Below are positions 37,407-47,594 of a DNA stretch of 64,000 nucleotides, piece after piece. This stretch comes from Allobacillus salarius (lineage in GTDB: Bacteria > Bacillota > Bacilli > Bacillales > Alkalibacillaceae). How positions within the stretch are numbered: position 1 is the stretch's first letter; every line of letters begins with the position of its first letter. The translations under genes were made by a program, and so were the position numbers. The stretch is taken from contig NZ_VMHE01000003.1 of the NCBI RefSeq assembly GCF_007559425.1, forward strand, positions 90,904 to 154,903, read 5' to 3'. The notes under the pieces are model-generated. The model did not search any database, had not been told where the DNA came from, and saw nothing but the letters and a program-made list of their open reading frames with translations.

Positions 37407-37874
37407 ATCTTCAGCCTCAATATTTAATTTATTGGCTACTTCACTGGCAGCAGAGAAAAAGGGCTCTCGCTCATAAGCTTGATCGTTCGACCAGGCTTCT
37501 TCGTAATTTTTTAATTCTGAGAGCATCGTATGGAGCAATTCAACAACCTTTTCTTCCGATGAAGATAACGGCTCACGATCCGATGTCGTCTCTGTTCCCG
37601 ATTGAATTTGTTCATATTGATAGGTCGTCCATTCGACAGAGACTGACTGTTCAGGCACTTGGCGGTCAAGCCAACCTTCCATAAAATCATGATACGCATC
37701 TCGCGCAGAGTAATAAAAAGAGTCATTAATATCCTCAGGTATTTGCTTCTCTTCGTCTTCGAAAACTGGCAAGGTTAAAGCAAACAAAGCTACGATAATC
37801 AACCAAAACCACGGTGCCTTCCACAGAGGTTTCATTATTGATTCACTAAAGTCTTTTCTCGGTCGTCGTTCCAT
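37389..37874 (-). CDS. Unknown membrane-anchored acidic protein
   Basis: 161 residues from the ATG at 37874, 7 bases after AGGAGG (another ATG directly precedes it). A basic N-terminus (MERRPRKDFSESIMK) leads into one membrane helix (about 24-40, APWFWLIIVALFALTLPVF), then an outward, acidic helical domain. Family not recognised. It is divergent from the AI-2E family gene. Confidence 0.7.
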   Translation of the reverse strand: MERRPRKDFSESIMKPLWKAPWFWLIIVALFALTLPVFEDEEKQIPEDINDSFYYSARDAYHDFMEGWLDRQVPEQSVSVEWTTYQYEQIQSGTETTSDREPLSSSEEKVVELLHTMLSELKNYEEAWSNDQAYEREPFFSAASEVANKLNIEAEDVNPAE

Positions 37875-38011
37875 CATCCAACCTCCTTGTCTTCTGCCCA
37901 TTATATCACGTTATGTTTCATTTTCTCGTGATTCGTTTATTATATTTAGACAGATAGTCACGGCTGTATTACAATAAAAATAGCAAAAAGTCATAGAGAG
38001 ATGGTGATGTT

Positions 38012-39094
38012 GTGCCAAATGGAAAGTGGTTCCGAATCGGCTATGGAATCATCATAGTTTTATTAATTTTATTATTGGCAAAGAAAGTACAATTTGTTTT
38101 TGAACCGATCTTTGTTTTAGTGCGAACTTTATTTACCCCGATTATTATTGCGGGAATTTTGTATTATCTCACACGGCCAATTGTCGACTTCCTTTCTAAG
38201 AAAATCCCAAGACCGCTCGCCGTCGTTATTATGTATCTAACTGGGATCGGACTAATCACCGGGTTAATTGTTCTTGGCGCACCTGAAATCCAACGACAGT
38301 TCAATAACTTTGTGAATAACGTTCCAAATCTAATCGATGATGCCAACCAATTACTTTTGAACATTCAAGAAAGTAACTGGTTCCAAACAATCGCACCGGA
38401 AGAGGATTCAATTACACAATGGTTAAAAGGATTGGAAAGTCGTTTAACTGAAATCTTGACAACCGTCGCATCCCATATTACGGATTATATCAGCATGATA
38501 GCGAGTACAATTATCATTTTAATTGTCGTGCCTTTCGTTCTGTTTTATCTGTTAAAAGATGGCGAACGTCTACCGAAACGATTAATCGGATTTATGCCGA
38601 AAAAGTATCGTGACGACACGGAAGAAATTCTTGAGAATATGGACGATGCATTGAGCTCTTACATCCAAGGACAAGTGATTGTAGCTTGCTTTGTCGGTGT
38701 TCTTGCATACATTGGGTACTTAATATTAGGCCTGCCTTACGCATTGATTCTCGGTTTAATCGCCTTATTCACGAATTTCATACCATTCATTGGACCGTGG
38801 ATCGGTACGGCTCCCGGTGTCATCGTCGGCTTTTTCGAATCACCGGTGACAGCGCTACTCGTAATCGTAATGATCGTCATTATCCAACAAATTGAAAGTA
38901 ACTTGATTTCACCTCAGGTTATGGGTAAAAAATTAGATGTACATCCGATCACGATTATCTTCCTACTTCTTTTCGCTGGAAGTATCGGTGGCATCGTAGC
39001 GATGATTGTCGCTGTACCAGCCTACGCTGTTGGTAAAGTCATCGTCAGTCACATTTGGCAGATTATCAAACTACGAAACAAAGAAATGTTTTAA
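38012..39094 (+). CDS. AI-2E family transporter (UPF0118)
   Basis: 360 residues with about 7-8 membrane helices and a soluble middle region (about 85-150). Family signatures include PFVLFYLLKDGERLP, DDALSSYIQGQ, GLPYALILGLIALFTNFIPFIGPWIG and SNLISPQVMGKKLDVHPI. Relatives export AI-2 or act as Na+/H+ antiporters in halophiles; which applies cannot be decided here. Starts at GTG. Confidence 0.9.
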   Translation: MPNGKWFRIGYGIIIVLLILLLAKKVQFVFEPIFVLVRTLFTPIIIAGILYYLTRPIVDFLSKKIPRPLAVVIMYLTGIGLITGLIVLGAPEIQRQFNNFVNNVPNLIDDANQLLLNIQESNWFQTIAPEEDSITQWLKGLESRLTEILTTVASHITDYISMIASTIIILIVVPFVLFYLLKDGERLPKRLIGFMPKKYRDDTEEILENMDDALSSYIQGQVIVACFVGVLAYIGYLILGLPYALILGLIALFTNFIPFIGPWIGTAPGVIVGFFESPVTALLVIVMIVIIQQIESNLISPQVMGKKLDVHPITIIFLLLFAGSIGGIVAMIVAVPAYAVGKVIVSHIWQIIKLRNKEMF

Positions 39095-39104
39095 TAGCTA
39101 ATTG

Positions 39105-39139
39105 AGCAACCTCCGTCTGATTCGGGGGTTGTTTTTTTG
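39105..39139 (+). terminator. Intrinsic terminator of the AI-2E family gene
   Basis: CAACCTCCG and CGGGGGTTG stem (39108-39131) with seven Ts. Confidence 0.88.
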
Positions 39140-39144
39140 TTTAG

Positions 39145-39440
39145 TCGGGTGGGTGGAGCGCTTTGTCGGGTGGCTCGCCCCTGTTCGTCGGGTGGTTGGA
39201 TTCGTCTGTCGGGCGGCTGGAGCCGTTTATCGGGTGGCTGGAACCGTTTGTCGGGCGGCTCGAACGCTGCGTCGGGCGGCTGGAACCGCTTGTCGGGCGG
39301 CTCGAACGCTGCGTCGGGCGGCTGGAACCGTTTGTCGGGTGGCTCGAACGCTGCGTCGGGTGGCTGGAACCGTTTGTCGGGCGGCTTGAACGCTGGGTCG
39401 GGCGGCTGGAACCGCTTGTCGGGCGGCTCGCTCACCTGGT
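39145..39440 (+). repeat. 21-bp-period GC-rich array with alternating A/B units (14 units)
   Basis: TCGGG starts at 39145, 39166, 39188, 39209, 39230, 39251, 39272, 39293, 39314, 39335, 39356, 39377, 39398 and 39419; all steps are 21 bp except one of 22. From 39230 two unit types alternate strictly: A (GGCTGGAACCGYTTG after TCGGGY) and B (GGCTCGAACGCTGCG after TCGGGY), giving a 42-bp higher period. It starts 6 bp after the terminator T-run and fills the gap to the NERD gene stop. Confidence 0.93.
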
Positions 39441-39450
39441 TATATTTCAT

Positions 39451-40482
39451 TCACCTACTTTTTCTTCTAGTTTGCAAGAATTTTGTAATCACGTTTAGAT
39501 ATTCAAAGTCAGTTTTATAATCATACGATAAACGGTGTTTAATAACATTCGTTTTCCCGACTAACTCACTAGAATTCCTTCTAAGAATATCTCTCGCGGT
39601 ATATCTAGATGTTAAGCCAGTAAACTCACGAAACTCTCGATTACTGACCTCACTGCTTATGAGCAAAAAATAATCTTTTAAAGAATTTTCATGAGCCGTT
39701 CGATCTCGATAGCCACATGGGCATCGCCACCGATATTGCATCATTTTCATTCCTAATCTTCCACATTGTAAACAGTAGACTCCTCTTAACAATTCATTTT
39801 TGGATACTCGGTTCTTTTCTAAAATATTCGGCAAGTACGGTTTATGTTGTTGGATTAGTTTGTGAGTTATTTCATTTATACTTCTCGGGGAGATGATATT
39901 CTTTTCGTATTTAGCATCTAATTCGCGGAATAAGGAAGGTAGACGTTGCAGTGATACGACTTTTTCTGCGTGGTGATTATTCGTAGCGTCGATTCGCAGC
40001 CTTGTTCGTGGGTTAGTCATAACGACAAACGATTCAATTGGAAGTTCTGGAAATCCATTGGCATTAAACCAATTAGATAGCTGATATACTTGCTCCTCAA
40101 CTTGAAGAACAGGATCATCATAAACTTTATATTCTTCGTCTATACGCTGCACGACCTGATGTGCCACTTGATCAAAAGTCAGGTCAGAACTATAATACTT
40201 TGATTCTAATATAAGCATGAATTTTGATGTCAGTATAAGATAATCAATTTGAAAGTAATTTGAATCTATGGAGAGCCGGATGTTCGGCAGGCTAACTTTG
40301 CGGATTGGAAATTTACTAAGCGGATATAGCAATCTACTTTCACCATATAAACCGGCGAGTTCATTATTCATTTTCTTCTCGATGTATGCGAATTGGTCAT
40401 GGCTTTGTGGGATTCGATGATAGAGTGCTTGAAGCATAAGTACATGGGGTGGAACATTGTGAGGTATTTTACTCGTGGACAA
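39451..40482 (-). CDS. NERD-domain (nuclease-related) protein
   Basis: 343 residues from TTG at 40482, 9 bases after AAGGAGAG. The middle part has the NERD fold (SRLLYPLSKFPIRKVSLPNIRLSIDSNYFQIDYLILTSKFMLILESKYYS: the D-x-ILESK metal-site pattern of restriction-like nucleases). The C-terminal part has a zinc ribbon (CLQCGRLGMKMMQYRWRCPCG) and a final helical region that may bind DNA. Substrate unknown. Both ends of the gene face GC-rich 21-bp arrays of the same type and direction. Confidence 0.85.
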   Translation of the reverse strand: MSTSKIPHNVPPHVLMLQALYHRIPQSHDQFAYIEKKMNNELAGLYGESRLLYPLSKFPIRKVSLPNIRLSIDSNYFQIDYLILTSKFMLILESKYYSSDLTFDQVAHQVVQRIDEEYKVYDDPVLQVEEQVYQLSNWFNANGFPELPIESFVVMTNPRTRLRIDATNNHHAEKVVSLQRLPSLFRELDAKYEKNIISPRSINEITHKLIQQHKPYLPNILEKNRVSKNELLRGVYCLQCGRLGMKMMQYRWRCPCGYRDRTAHENSLKDYFLLISSEVSNREFREFTGLTSRYTARDILRRNSSELVGKTNVIKHRLSYDYKTDFEYLNVITKFLQTRRKSR

Positions 40483-40563
40483 TTTGGTAATCTCTCCTTT
40501 TTATTATTCTAATTTAAATTATAGTTAAAACTAGCGGTTAAGCAAGGGGTATTTAGTCTGTAA

Positions 40564-40785
40564 TCAGGCGGGTGGCGCGTTGCATTGGGCGGCTAGGGCT
40601 CGTAATCGGGCGGGTGGAGTCGTTTGTCGGGTGGCTGGAACGCTGCATCGGGCGGCTAAAACCGTTTGTCGGGTGGCTGGAGCTCGTAATCGGGTGGCTG
40701 GAACGCTGCGTCGGGTGGCTGCAACCGTTTGTCGGGCGGCTTGGCGCGCTTCGTCAGGCAGCTGGAACCACCCATCGAGCGAACG
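40564..40785 (+). repeat. 21-bp-period GC-rich array (11 units) between VanZ and NERD genes
   Basis: Unit starts (TCGGG or variants TCAGG, TTGGG) fall at 40564, 40585, 40606, 40627, 40648, 40669, 40690, 40711, 40732, 40754 and 40775, with one 22-bp step. The unit kinds overlap with those of the 39.1-kb array (GAACGCTGCG and AACCGTTTG endings) but in mixed order, plus a third kind ending CTCGTAA. It reaches to within a few bases of the VanZ stop with no separate terminator visible. Confidence 0.9.
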
Positions 40786-40786
40786 G

Positions 40787-41281
40787 CTACCCTTTCCTCC
40801 GCTTCTTCCACCAAACAAACAAGCCACAAAACAGCAAACCGACCAACGCCCCGACGCTATCAATCGCTACATCGAAATAATAGGGCGTTCGCTCGGGTGT
40901 GAAGCTTTGATTCAACTCATCAACGATCGCAAAGTGAACGGTAAGCATCCATGCAAATGCGAGGCTGATTGATAATTTCATTGAGGTCGTTTTTTGCAAG
41001 GCAAAAAACATCAATATAGCCAACACAAAATAGACGCCGAAGTGAGTGAGCTTTCGAATTAAGAATTCAGTGAATGGCAAGAGTCCGTTCGCCTCGACGC
41101 TTCGGATTTCTCCATAGTATTGAAATTCGATCAAGCGCAAGACTGGCTCCAAGCTCTCAGCGATTGTCAAAAAACTTAAAGCCGGTTTGATATCTTGTTC
41201 ACTCGACGGCATGGATGATGTATAAAAAATGACAGCTGCCCAACTCAGGGGGAGCATCCAATAAAGTAAAATTCGTTTCAT
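40787..41281 (-). CDS. VanZ family membrane protein
   Basis: 164 residues from the ATG at 41281 (GGTGG, 5 bases upstream). Four membrane helices; motifs SWAAVIFYTSSMPSS, RKLTHFGVYFVLAILMF and DELNQSFTPERTPYYFDVAIDSVGALVG are typical of VanZ. VanZ itself gives teicoplanin resistance; most family members, including this one, have no proven role. Confidence 0.9.
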   Translation of the reverse strand: MKRILLYWMLPLSWAAVIFYTSSMPSSEQDIKPALSFLTIAESLEPVLRLIEFQYYGEIRSVEANGLLPFTEFLIRKLTHFGVYFVLAILMFFALQKTTSMKLSISLAFAWMLTVHFAIVDELNQSFTPERTPYYFDVAIDSVGALVGLLFCGLFVWWKKRRKG

Positions 41282-41375
41282 AAAATCCACCAATCATTTC
41301 AAAGCAAAGTAGCATGTATGTTAATTATAGCTAATTTTTAAGCCGTATGTAATATCATAATGAATCAAAAAAATT

Positions 41376-41412
41376 CCCGAATAAAAGAGCGTCGCACTCT
41401 TTCATTCAGGAA
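41376..41412 (-). terminator. Intrinsic terminator of gltB-gltD
   Basis: CCTGAATGAAAGAG and CTCTTTTATTCGGG pair imperfectly around a 7-base loop, with a run of Ts on the minus strand. Confidence 0.8.
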
Positions 41413-41418
41413 AAACTC

Positions 41419-42900
41419 CTAGCTCACAAAATCAATTGACTTCAAAAATTGATGACACTGTTCAGCAACTTCTCGGCCTTCACGAATTGCCCAGACGACT
41501 AAGCTTTGGCCACGACGTGCATCGCCTGCTGCGAAAACTCCGTCTAAATTCGTCCGGTAATCTTGATCACTTCCGACCGTCCAGACGCGTCCACGTTCAT
41601 CTCTTTTCAACCCGAATGATTCCAACACGGCTTGTTCTGGTCCTGTAAATCCGATGGCAATTAAAACGAGATCCGCCTTCCAAACTTTTTCTGTTCCAGG
41701 TATTTCTTTAACAACAAGCTCGCCGTTCTCTCTCACTTTCTCAACGTCTAACGTGTGCAAGGCTTTCACATGGCCTGAATCATCCATCTCAAAGGACTGC
41801 GTCAACACTTCATATTTTCGTGGGTCTTCACGAAAAATTTCTGTCGCTTCCTTATAACCATACTCCAATTCAAATGTCATCGGAAATAAAGGCCATGGGT
41901 TATCGTCCGTGCGGTCATCTGGCAAGGCTGGGTGCTTCCCGAATTGGACGACTCGGTTACAGCCTTGGCGAATCGCTGTCGCAACACAGTCGGCTCCGGT
42001 ATCACCACCACCAATCACAACGACATTCTTATCTTTAGCATGAATCGGTGCATCATCTGGACTACTTTCAAGCGCTTTTGTCGCACCGGTTAAATAGTCC
42101 ATCGCAAAATGAATACCTTTCGCTTCCCGACCTTCTATTTCAGTATTGCGAGGATTTTGGGCACCAGTACAAACGATCACCGCATCATACTGATCCTGCA
42201 ATTCATCGGTGGAAAGATTGACACCAATTTCCGTGTTACATTGAAAGTCAATGCCCGCTGCTTTCATTAATCCAATCCGTCGGTCAATCGTTTCCTTCTC
42301 AAGCTTCATATTCGGAATTCCGTACATCAGCAAGCCGCCGGGTCGGTCGTCTCGCTCATAGATCGTCACTCGATGTCCGTACTCATTCAACTGCTCAGCT
42401 GCAGCTAATCCAGCTGGACCTGAACCGACAACAGCCACCTTATAGTCTGAATAAGCCGCTGGTCGTTTGGCTGTCACCCAACCTTCATCAAAACCACGCT
42501 CAATAATCTCATTTTCAATCGATTTGATCGTCACTGGTTGATCGTTGATGCCAAGCACACATGAGCCTTCACAAGGAGCCGGACAGACTCGCCCTGTAAA
42601 TTCCGGAAAATTGTTCGTTTCATGCAGCCTCTCTAGAGCCGTTTTCCAATCGCCGTCACTGACCAACTCATTCCACTCCGGAATAAAATTATTGACTGGA
42701 CAGCCGACCATATCGCGATCCCACTCGGTTCCTGTATGACAAAATGGCGTGCCGCAGTCCATACAACGAGCAGCCTGCTTTTTCAACTCGCCTTCTTCAT
42801 ATCGCTCGACATACTCTTCCCAGTCTTTAATCCGCTCCATCGGGTCCCTTTTCGTTTGATCTTTTCTGGAAAACTCCATGAATCCGGTTATATAGCCCAT
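41419..42900 (-). CDS. gltD: Glutamate synthase small (beta) subunit
   Basis: 493 residues. N-terminal cysteines ([27 protein letters not shown]) bind two [4Fe-4S] clusters; then FAD site [17 protein letters not shown] and NADPH site [17 protein letters not shown]. It takes electrons from NADPH and passes them to the large subunit. 15 bases after gltB. Confidence 0.97.
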   Translation of the reverse strand: MGYITGFMEFSRKDQTKRDPMERIKDWEEYVERYEEGELKKQAARCMDCGTPFCHTGTEWDRDMVGCPVNNFIPEWNELVSDGDWKTALERLHETNNFPEFTGRVCPAPCEGSCVLGINDQPVTIKSIENEIIERGFDEGWVTAKRPAAYSDYKVAVVGSGPAGLAAAEQLNEYGHRVTIYERDDRPGGLLMYGIPNMKLEKETIDRRIGLMKAAGIDFQCNTEIGVNLSTDELQDQYDAVIVCTGAQNPRNTEIEGREAKGIHFAMDYLTGATKALESSPDDAPIHAKDKNVVVIGGGDTGADCVATAIRQGCNRVVQFGKHPALPDDRTDDNPWPLFPMTFELEYGYKEATEIFREDPRKYEVLTQSFEMDDSGHVKALHTLDVEKVRENGELVVKEIPGTEKVWKADLVLIAIGFTGPEQAVLESFGLKRDERGRVWTVGSDQDYRTNLDGVFAAGDARRGQSLVVWAIREGREVAEQCHQFLKSIDFVS

Positions 42901-42915
42901 CTGGTCTCCCTCCTT

Positions 42916-45900
42916 TTAAACAGATGTTTCAACCTTCGATCCATCCGTTGATTTTTGTTTCAACACTTCCTTGAACTCTTTCGGGATGACTTTCAAAAAT
43001 TGTGAAACACCCACGTCCCAATTCGTTAACAACTGCTTCGCTTTCCTGCTTCCTGTATAACGAACATGCTTCATCAACATGTGATAAACGTCATCAATTT
43101 CTTCTTGTTCCGTCAACTTTTCAAACAAAACGAGTTCACGGTTACAGCGTTTCTTCGCTTCGTCGGCTTTGGGAGCCCACAAATAAGCAGTTCCTCCAGA
43201 CATACCGGCAGCAAAATTCTTGCCGATTTCACCTAAGACAACTACCCGACCACCCGTCATATATTCACAGCCATTGTCACCGACACCTTCAACAACCGCT
43301 TCGACACCACTATTCCGAACGGCAAAACGTTCACCCGCCGCTCCGTTAATATACGCTTCTCCTGAAGTCGCACCGAACAAGGCGACGTTTCCAATCAACA
43401 CTTCACCCATGCGATGAAGGGCTGGTGGTTGATGTGGCTTCAAGATTAGTTTTCCGCCGGATAAGCCTTTTCCGACGTAATCATTCGCGTCACCTTTCAG
43501 CGTTAAACTCATTCCACGTGGCACAAACGCACCGAAACTTTGCCCGGCAGATCCATGGAAATTCAATTGAATTGTGTCCTCCGGCAAACCTGCTTCACCA
43601 TGTTTCTTAGTCACTTCATAACCTAAACGCGTTCCGACCGACCGGTTCATGTTCGTTATTGGAAGTTCAAGTTCGACAGGTTCACGTCTCTCAATCGCTT
43701 CTGTCGTATTCGGTATCAACTCGAACACATCGATATGTTGTTCGTCATAATGATTGATCGCGACCCGCTCAAGCTTTTTCCACTCTTCATCCGTTTGAAG
43801 CAACAACGAGCTTAAGTCTAATTGTTTTGCTTTTGGATGCGACTCTTTTCGATCAGAAACCTTCAATAAATCCGTTCGACCGATCAATTCATCCATCGTA
43901 CGTACACCGAGACGTGCCATCCATTCGCGAACTTCTTCTGCAATAAACGTCATATAATTCACGACATGATCCGCTTCACCTTCAAATCGCTTACGCAAGT
44001 CAGGGTTTTGCGTCGCAATGCCAACCGGGCACGTATCTAAATGGCAGGCACGCATGAGGATACAACCCATCACGACCATTGGTGCTGTCGAAAAGCCGAA
44101 CTCCTCTGCACCGAGAAGCGCCGCTTTTACGACGTCTTTGCCCGTTGAAAGCTTTCCATCCGTTTCCAATACGACTTGGTGGCGTAAACCGTTTAACACG
44201 AGTGTTTGGTGAGCTTCTGCCAAACCAATTTCCCATGGCAGTCCGGCGTGTCGAATCGATGTTTTTGCACTTGCACCTGTTCCGCCTTCATAACCACTAA
44301 TTAAAATAACGTCCGCTAACCCTTTCGCAACACCAGCTGCAATCGTGCCAACACCTGTTTTTGCGACTAATTTCACACTGACACGTGCATTCGGATTCGC
44401 ATGTTTTAAGTCATAAATTAATTGAGCAAGATCTTCAATCGAATAAATATCGTGATGTGGCGGTGGTGAAATTAAGCCGACACCAGGCGTTGATTTTCGG
44501 ACTTCCGCAATCCACGGATGAACTTTTTTCCCTGGCAAATGTCCGCCTTCACCAGGCTTTGCCCCTTGCGCCATTTTGATTTGAATTTCATTGGCGTTCG
44601 TCAAATAATGACTCGTTACACCGAAACGCCCAGAAGCAACTTGCTTGATCGCCGACCGACGAAAATCACCGTTTCGATCGCGTGTAAAACGGTCCGGATT
44701 TTCCCCTCCTTCACCGCTATTGCTTTTACCACCGATTCGGTTCATCGCAATCGCCAATACTTCGTGCGCCTCTTCGCTTAATGCACCATAAGACATGGCA
44801 CCTGTTTTAAACCGCTTAAAAATCTGCTCAATCGGTTCTACCTCTTCTAACGGAATTTTGTAATCCAAATCGCCATCAATCTCAATCAAATCACGCAAAT
44901 ATGTCGGCTTTTCATTATCCATTAAGCTGGAAAATTCATCGTACAACGTTCTACTGTTCATCCGTGCGGCGTGCTGGAGTTTATGAATCGTTTTCGGGTT
45001 AAACGAGTGGTATTCTCCATCGCTACGCCATTGCAAATCACCACCAGCTGGTAGATGTTTCCGAGCATTTTCATATGCATATCTTTGACGCATCAGCGAT
45101 TCTTCAGCAATCGTCGTTAAATCAATTCCACCTAGCTGCGACTGTGTCCCGTAAAAATATCTATCAATCACCGCCTCACTGATCCCAATCGCCTCAAAAA
45201 TCTGTGCGCCTCGGTAACTTTGAATCGATGAGATTCCCATTTTTGACATAACTTTCACAATGCCTGAAGTCGCTGCAGATACATAGCGGTCGACTGCTTT
45301 ATGATAGGAAAATCCTTTGATTTGGCCACTGTCTATCATATTTTCGATGGAACGATAAGCAAGGTATGGATAAATCACATCGACGCCGTAACCGAGCAAG
45401 ACACTGAACTGATGGACATCACGTGCTTCTGCAGTCTCCAACAATATGGATGCCTTCGTCCGAAGTCCAGTGCGAACTAAATGATGATGCAATCCTGCAA
45501 CCGCCAACAATGACGGAATCGCTACATGATTCGCATCTACATCACGGTCAGATAATACAATCATCGAGACACCTTGCTCAATCGCTGAACTGACTTCTGA
45601 AAACAGATCATTCAAGGCGTTTTCCATTCCGTGATTTCCTGACTGAACCGAATAACAAAGTGAAAATTTCTCAAATCGAAAATCACTCCGACTATTATGA
45701 ATCACAGCGTCGAACTCAAACTTCTTCAAAATTGGTGAATATAAACGAATTCGCTTACAGTGCTCTTTCCCGTCCATTAAAAAATTCTCTTTAGGACCAA
45801 GATAAGTCGTCGTCGACGTAACCCCTTTTTCCCGAATCGCATCAATTGGCGGGTTCGTCACTTGGGCAAACAACTGTTTAAAATAATTGAACAACAGCTG

Positions 45901-47433
45901 GGGCTGTTCGGATAACACCGCAAGTGGCGTATCATTTCCCATGGAACCGATCGGATCTTTTTTCTCCATCACCATCGGCAACATATTTTTATACAACTCT
46001 TCCTTCGTATAGCCATTAGCGAGCTGTATTTTCCGAAGTGTTTCATCATCGATCGGTTCATCGTATTTATCATTAACCGAACCTTGTAACTGAATGAGCG
46101 AGTCATTCAACCAATCACGGTACGGATATTTCATAGCCAGTCGCCGTTTTAACTCATCATTCAATTCAATTTTTCCTTCCATTATATCGATTAGGATCAT
46201 CTCACCCGGTGCCAAGCGACCTTTTTGCACGATGGCATTTGGATCAATATCCAACACACCGACTTCGGATGATAAAACGATTCGGCGATCATCCGTGACG
46301 TAAAAGCGCGCAGGACGCAAACCGTTTCGGTCAATCGATGCTCCGATTTGCCTTCCATTCGAATAAGCAAGCGCAGTTGGTCCGTCCCACGGTTCCATAA
46401 TCGTGCTTAAATATTCATACGCCGCTCGCTCTGGATCCTTCATCGCTTCATTTAAATCCCAAGCCTCTGGTATGATCATCATCGCTGTTTCCGCCATCGA
46501 ACGGCCATTCATCGTTAAATACTCAAACGCCTGATCGAGCATTCCTGAATCACTGGAATGTTCATCAATGACCGGGAGAAGCTCCTTGTGCCGCTCTTCA
46601 TACACGCTCGAAACGGCTGCATTCTCTCGGGCACGCATCCAGTTCAAGTTTCCTTGAATCGTATTGATCTCCCCATTATGCATCACCATCCGATTCGGAT
46701 GCGCCCGTTCCCAAGACGGAAATGTATTCGTGCTATAACGAGAATGAACCATCCCCATATTTGTTTTGGCCAACGGATTGGCAAGATCCAAATAAAAAGC
46801 CGCCAGTTCTTCCGGTGCAAGCATTCCTTTATAAACGATGATGCTCGGTGAAAGACTTGCAAAATAAAAAGGCCCTTCCTTTAGCTCATGACTCGCTTCT
46901 GCTTTTTGCTCCATCCGTCGTCGAGCCAAATAAAGCCCTTGTTCAAAGGCTTTCAGTTGATAAATTTGAGCTGGTTTTCGAATAAATACTTGCATGATTG
47001 TCGGCATCGATTGCTTCGCGCTGTCGGTTAATATCGTTTCATTTACAGGAACCTCACGCCAACCAATCAATGGTAAATTCTCTTCATCCAATGTTTCTTC
47101 AATCATTTGAATGGCTGCTTGTCTTCGTCTTTCCTCGTTCGGTAAAAAAAGCATACCTACTGCATAGTCATTTTTAGGAGGAAGCATCACATTCCATTCT
47201 TTTCGAAATAATTCATCGAAAACTTCAACCATTAATCCTGCCCCATCACCCGTTTTACGGTCAGACCCACGGCCACCACGATGATCAAGCCGACGTAAAA
47301 TCGTAATCGCATCACCGACCATTTTATGTGTCGATTGGCCATCCAACTGGGCAATAAAACCGATACCACAAGCATCATGCTCATTGGCTGGGTTGTACAA
47401 ACCTTGCTTCTTGGGAAGTCCTGTTTGAATCAT
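42916..47433 (-). CDS. gltB: Glutamate synthase large (alpha) subunit
   Basis: 1505 residues. A short N-terminal propeptide precedes the nucleophile Cys22 (HDACGIGF) of the glutamine amidotransferase domain; then the central domain, the FMN/2-oxoglutarate domain (SGEGGENPDRF, GAKPGEGGHLPG, SGYEGGTGASAKTSIRHAGLPWE) with the 3Fe-4S cysteines in CILMRACHLDTCPVG, and the C-terminal beta-helix (GSAGQSFGAFVPRGM). It makes glutamate from glutamine and 2-oxoglutarate, and is regulated by the divergent gltC. Confidence 0.98.
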   Translation of the reverse strand: MIQTGLPKKQGLYNPANEHDACGIGFIAQLDGQSTHKMVGDAITILRRLDHRGGRGSDRKTGDGAGLMVEVFDELFRKEWNVMLPPKNDYAVGMLFLPNEERRRQAAIQMIEETLDEENLPLIGWREVPVNETILTDSAKQSMPTIMQVFIRKPAQIYQLKAFEQGLYLARRRMEQKAEASHELKEGPFYFASLSPSIIVYKGMLAPEELAAFYLDLANPLAKTNMGMVHSRYSTNTFPSWERAHPNRMVMHNGEINTIQGNLNWMRARENAAVSSVYEERHKELLPVIDEHSSDSGMLDQAFEYLTMNGRSMAETAMMIIPEAWDLNEAMKDPERAAYEYLSTIMEPWDGPTALAYSNGRQIGASIDRNGLRPARFYVTDDRRIVLSSEVGVLDIDPNAIVQKGRLAPGEMILIDIMEGKIELNDELKRRLAMKYPYRDWLNDSLIQLQGSVNDKYDEPIDDETLRKIQLANGYTKEELYKNMLPMVMEKKDPIGSMGNDTPLAVLSEQPQLLFNYFKQLFAQVTNPPIDAIREKGVTSTTTYLGPKENFLMDGKEHCKRIRLYSPILKKFEFDAVIHNSRSDFRFEKFSLCYSVQSGNHGMENALNDLFSEVSSAIEQGVSMIVLSDRDVDANHVAIPSLLAVAGLHHHLVRTGLRTKASILLETAEARDVHQFSVLLGYGVDVIYPYLAYRSIENMIDSGQIKGFSYHKAVDRYVSAATSGIVKVMSKMGISSIQSYRGAQIFEAIGISEAVIDRYFYGTQSQLGGIDLTTIAEESLMRQRYAYENARKHLPAGGDLQWRSDGEYHSFNPKTIHKLQHAARMNSRTLYDEFSSLMDNEKPTYLRDLIEIDGDLDYKIPLEEVEPIEQIFKRFKTGAMSYGALSEEAHEVLAIAMNRIGGKSNSGEGGENPDRFTRDRNGDFRRSAIKQVASGRFGVTSHYLTNANEIQIKMAQGAKPGEGGHLPGKKVHPWIAEVRKSTPGVGLISPPPHHDIYSIEDLAQLIYDLKHANPNARVSVKLVAKTGVGTIAAGVAKGLADVILISGYEGGTGASAKTSIRHAGLPWEIGLAEAHQTLVLNGLRHQVVLETDGKLSTGKDVVKAALLGAEEFGFSTAPMVVMGCILMRACHLDTCPVGIATQNPDLRKRFEGEADHVVNYMTFIAEEVREWMARLGVRTMDELIGRTDLLKVSDRKESHPKAKQLDLSSLLLQTDEEWKKLERVAINHYDEQHIDVFELIPNTTEAIERREPVELELPITNMNRSVGTRLGYEVTKKHGEAGLPEDTIQLNFHGSAGQSFGAFVPRGMSLTLKGDANDYVGKGLSGGKLILKPHQPPALHRMGEVLIGNVALFGATSGEAYINGAAGERFAVRNSGVEAVVEGVGDNGCEYMTGGRVVVLGEIGKNFAAGMSGGTAYLWAPKADEAKKRCNRELVLFEKLTEQEEIDDVYHMLMKHVRYTGSRKAKQLLTNWDVGVSQFLKVIPKEFKEVLKQKSTDGSKVETSV

Positions 47434-47501
47434 TGTTTTCCTCCTCCTTCATCCGTACCAATATTCAGAAAATGGTATTTTCATCGTATGTGTTTTCTGT
47501 T

Positions 47502-47536
47502 ATGCTTTCAATATATATATTCGATAAAAAGCATAT
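47502..47536. promoter_or_regulatory. Dyad in the gltB-gltC intergenic region, candidate GltC site
   Basis: TATGCTTT (47502-47509) and AAAGCATA (47529-47536) are exact inverse copies 19 bases apart, centred between the divergent starts. LysR-type regulators bind such dyads. It does not match the B. subtilis GltC box as I remember it. Confidence 0.4.
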
Positions 47537-47594
47537 CAAAACGAGATAGATGAAGTGCAAACGCTGATTTGATAGCGTTTGATGGAGGGAAAAG

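Noticed and set aside
39145..39440. G-quadruplex cluster from the GGG runs
   Set aside because: Only one GGG per 21 bp, so loops would be about 18 bases long; AT-rich arrays have no such runs.
39091..39520. Repeat proteins (PPDKRFQ, LSGGWNR) read through the 39.1-kb array
   Set aside because: Same reason; the minus-strand frame also runs across the terminator of the neighbouring gene.
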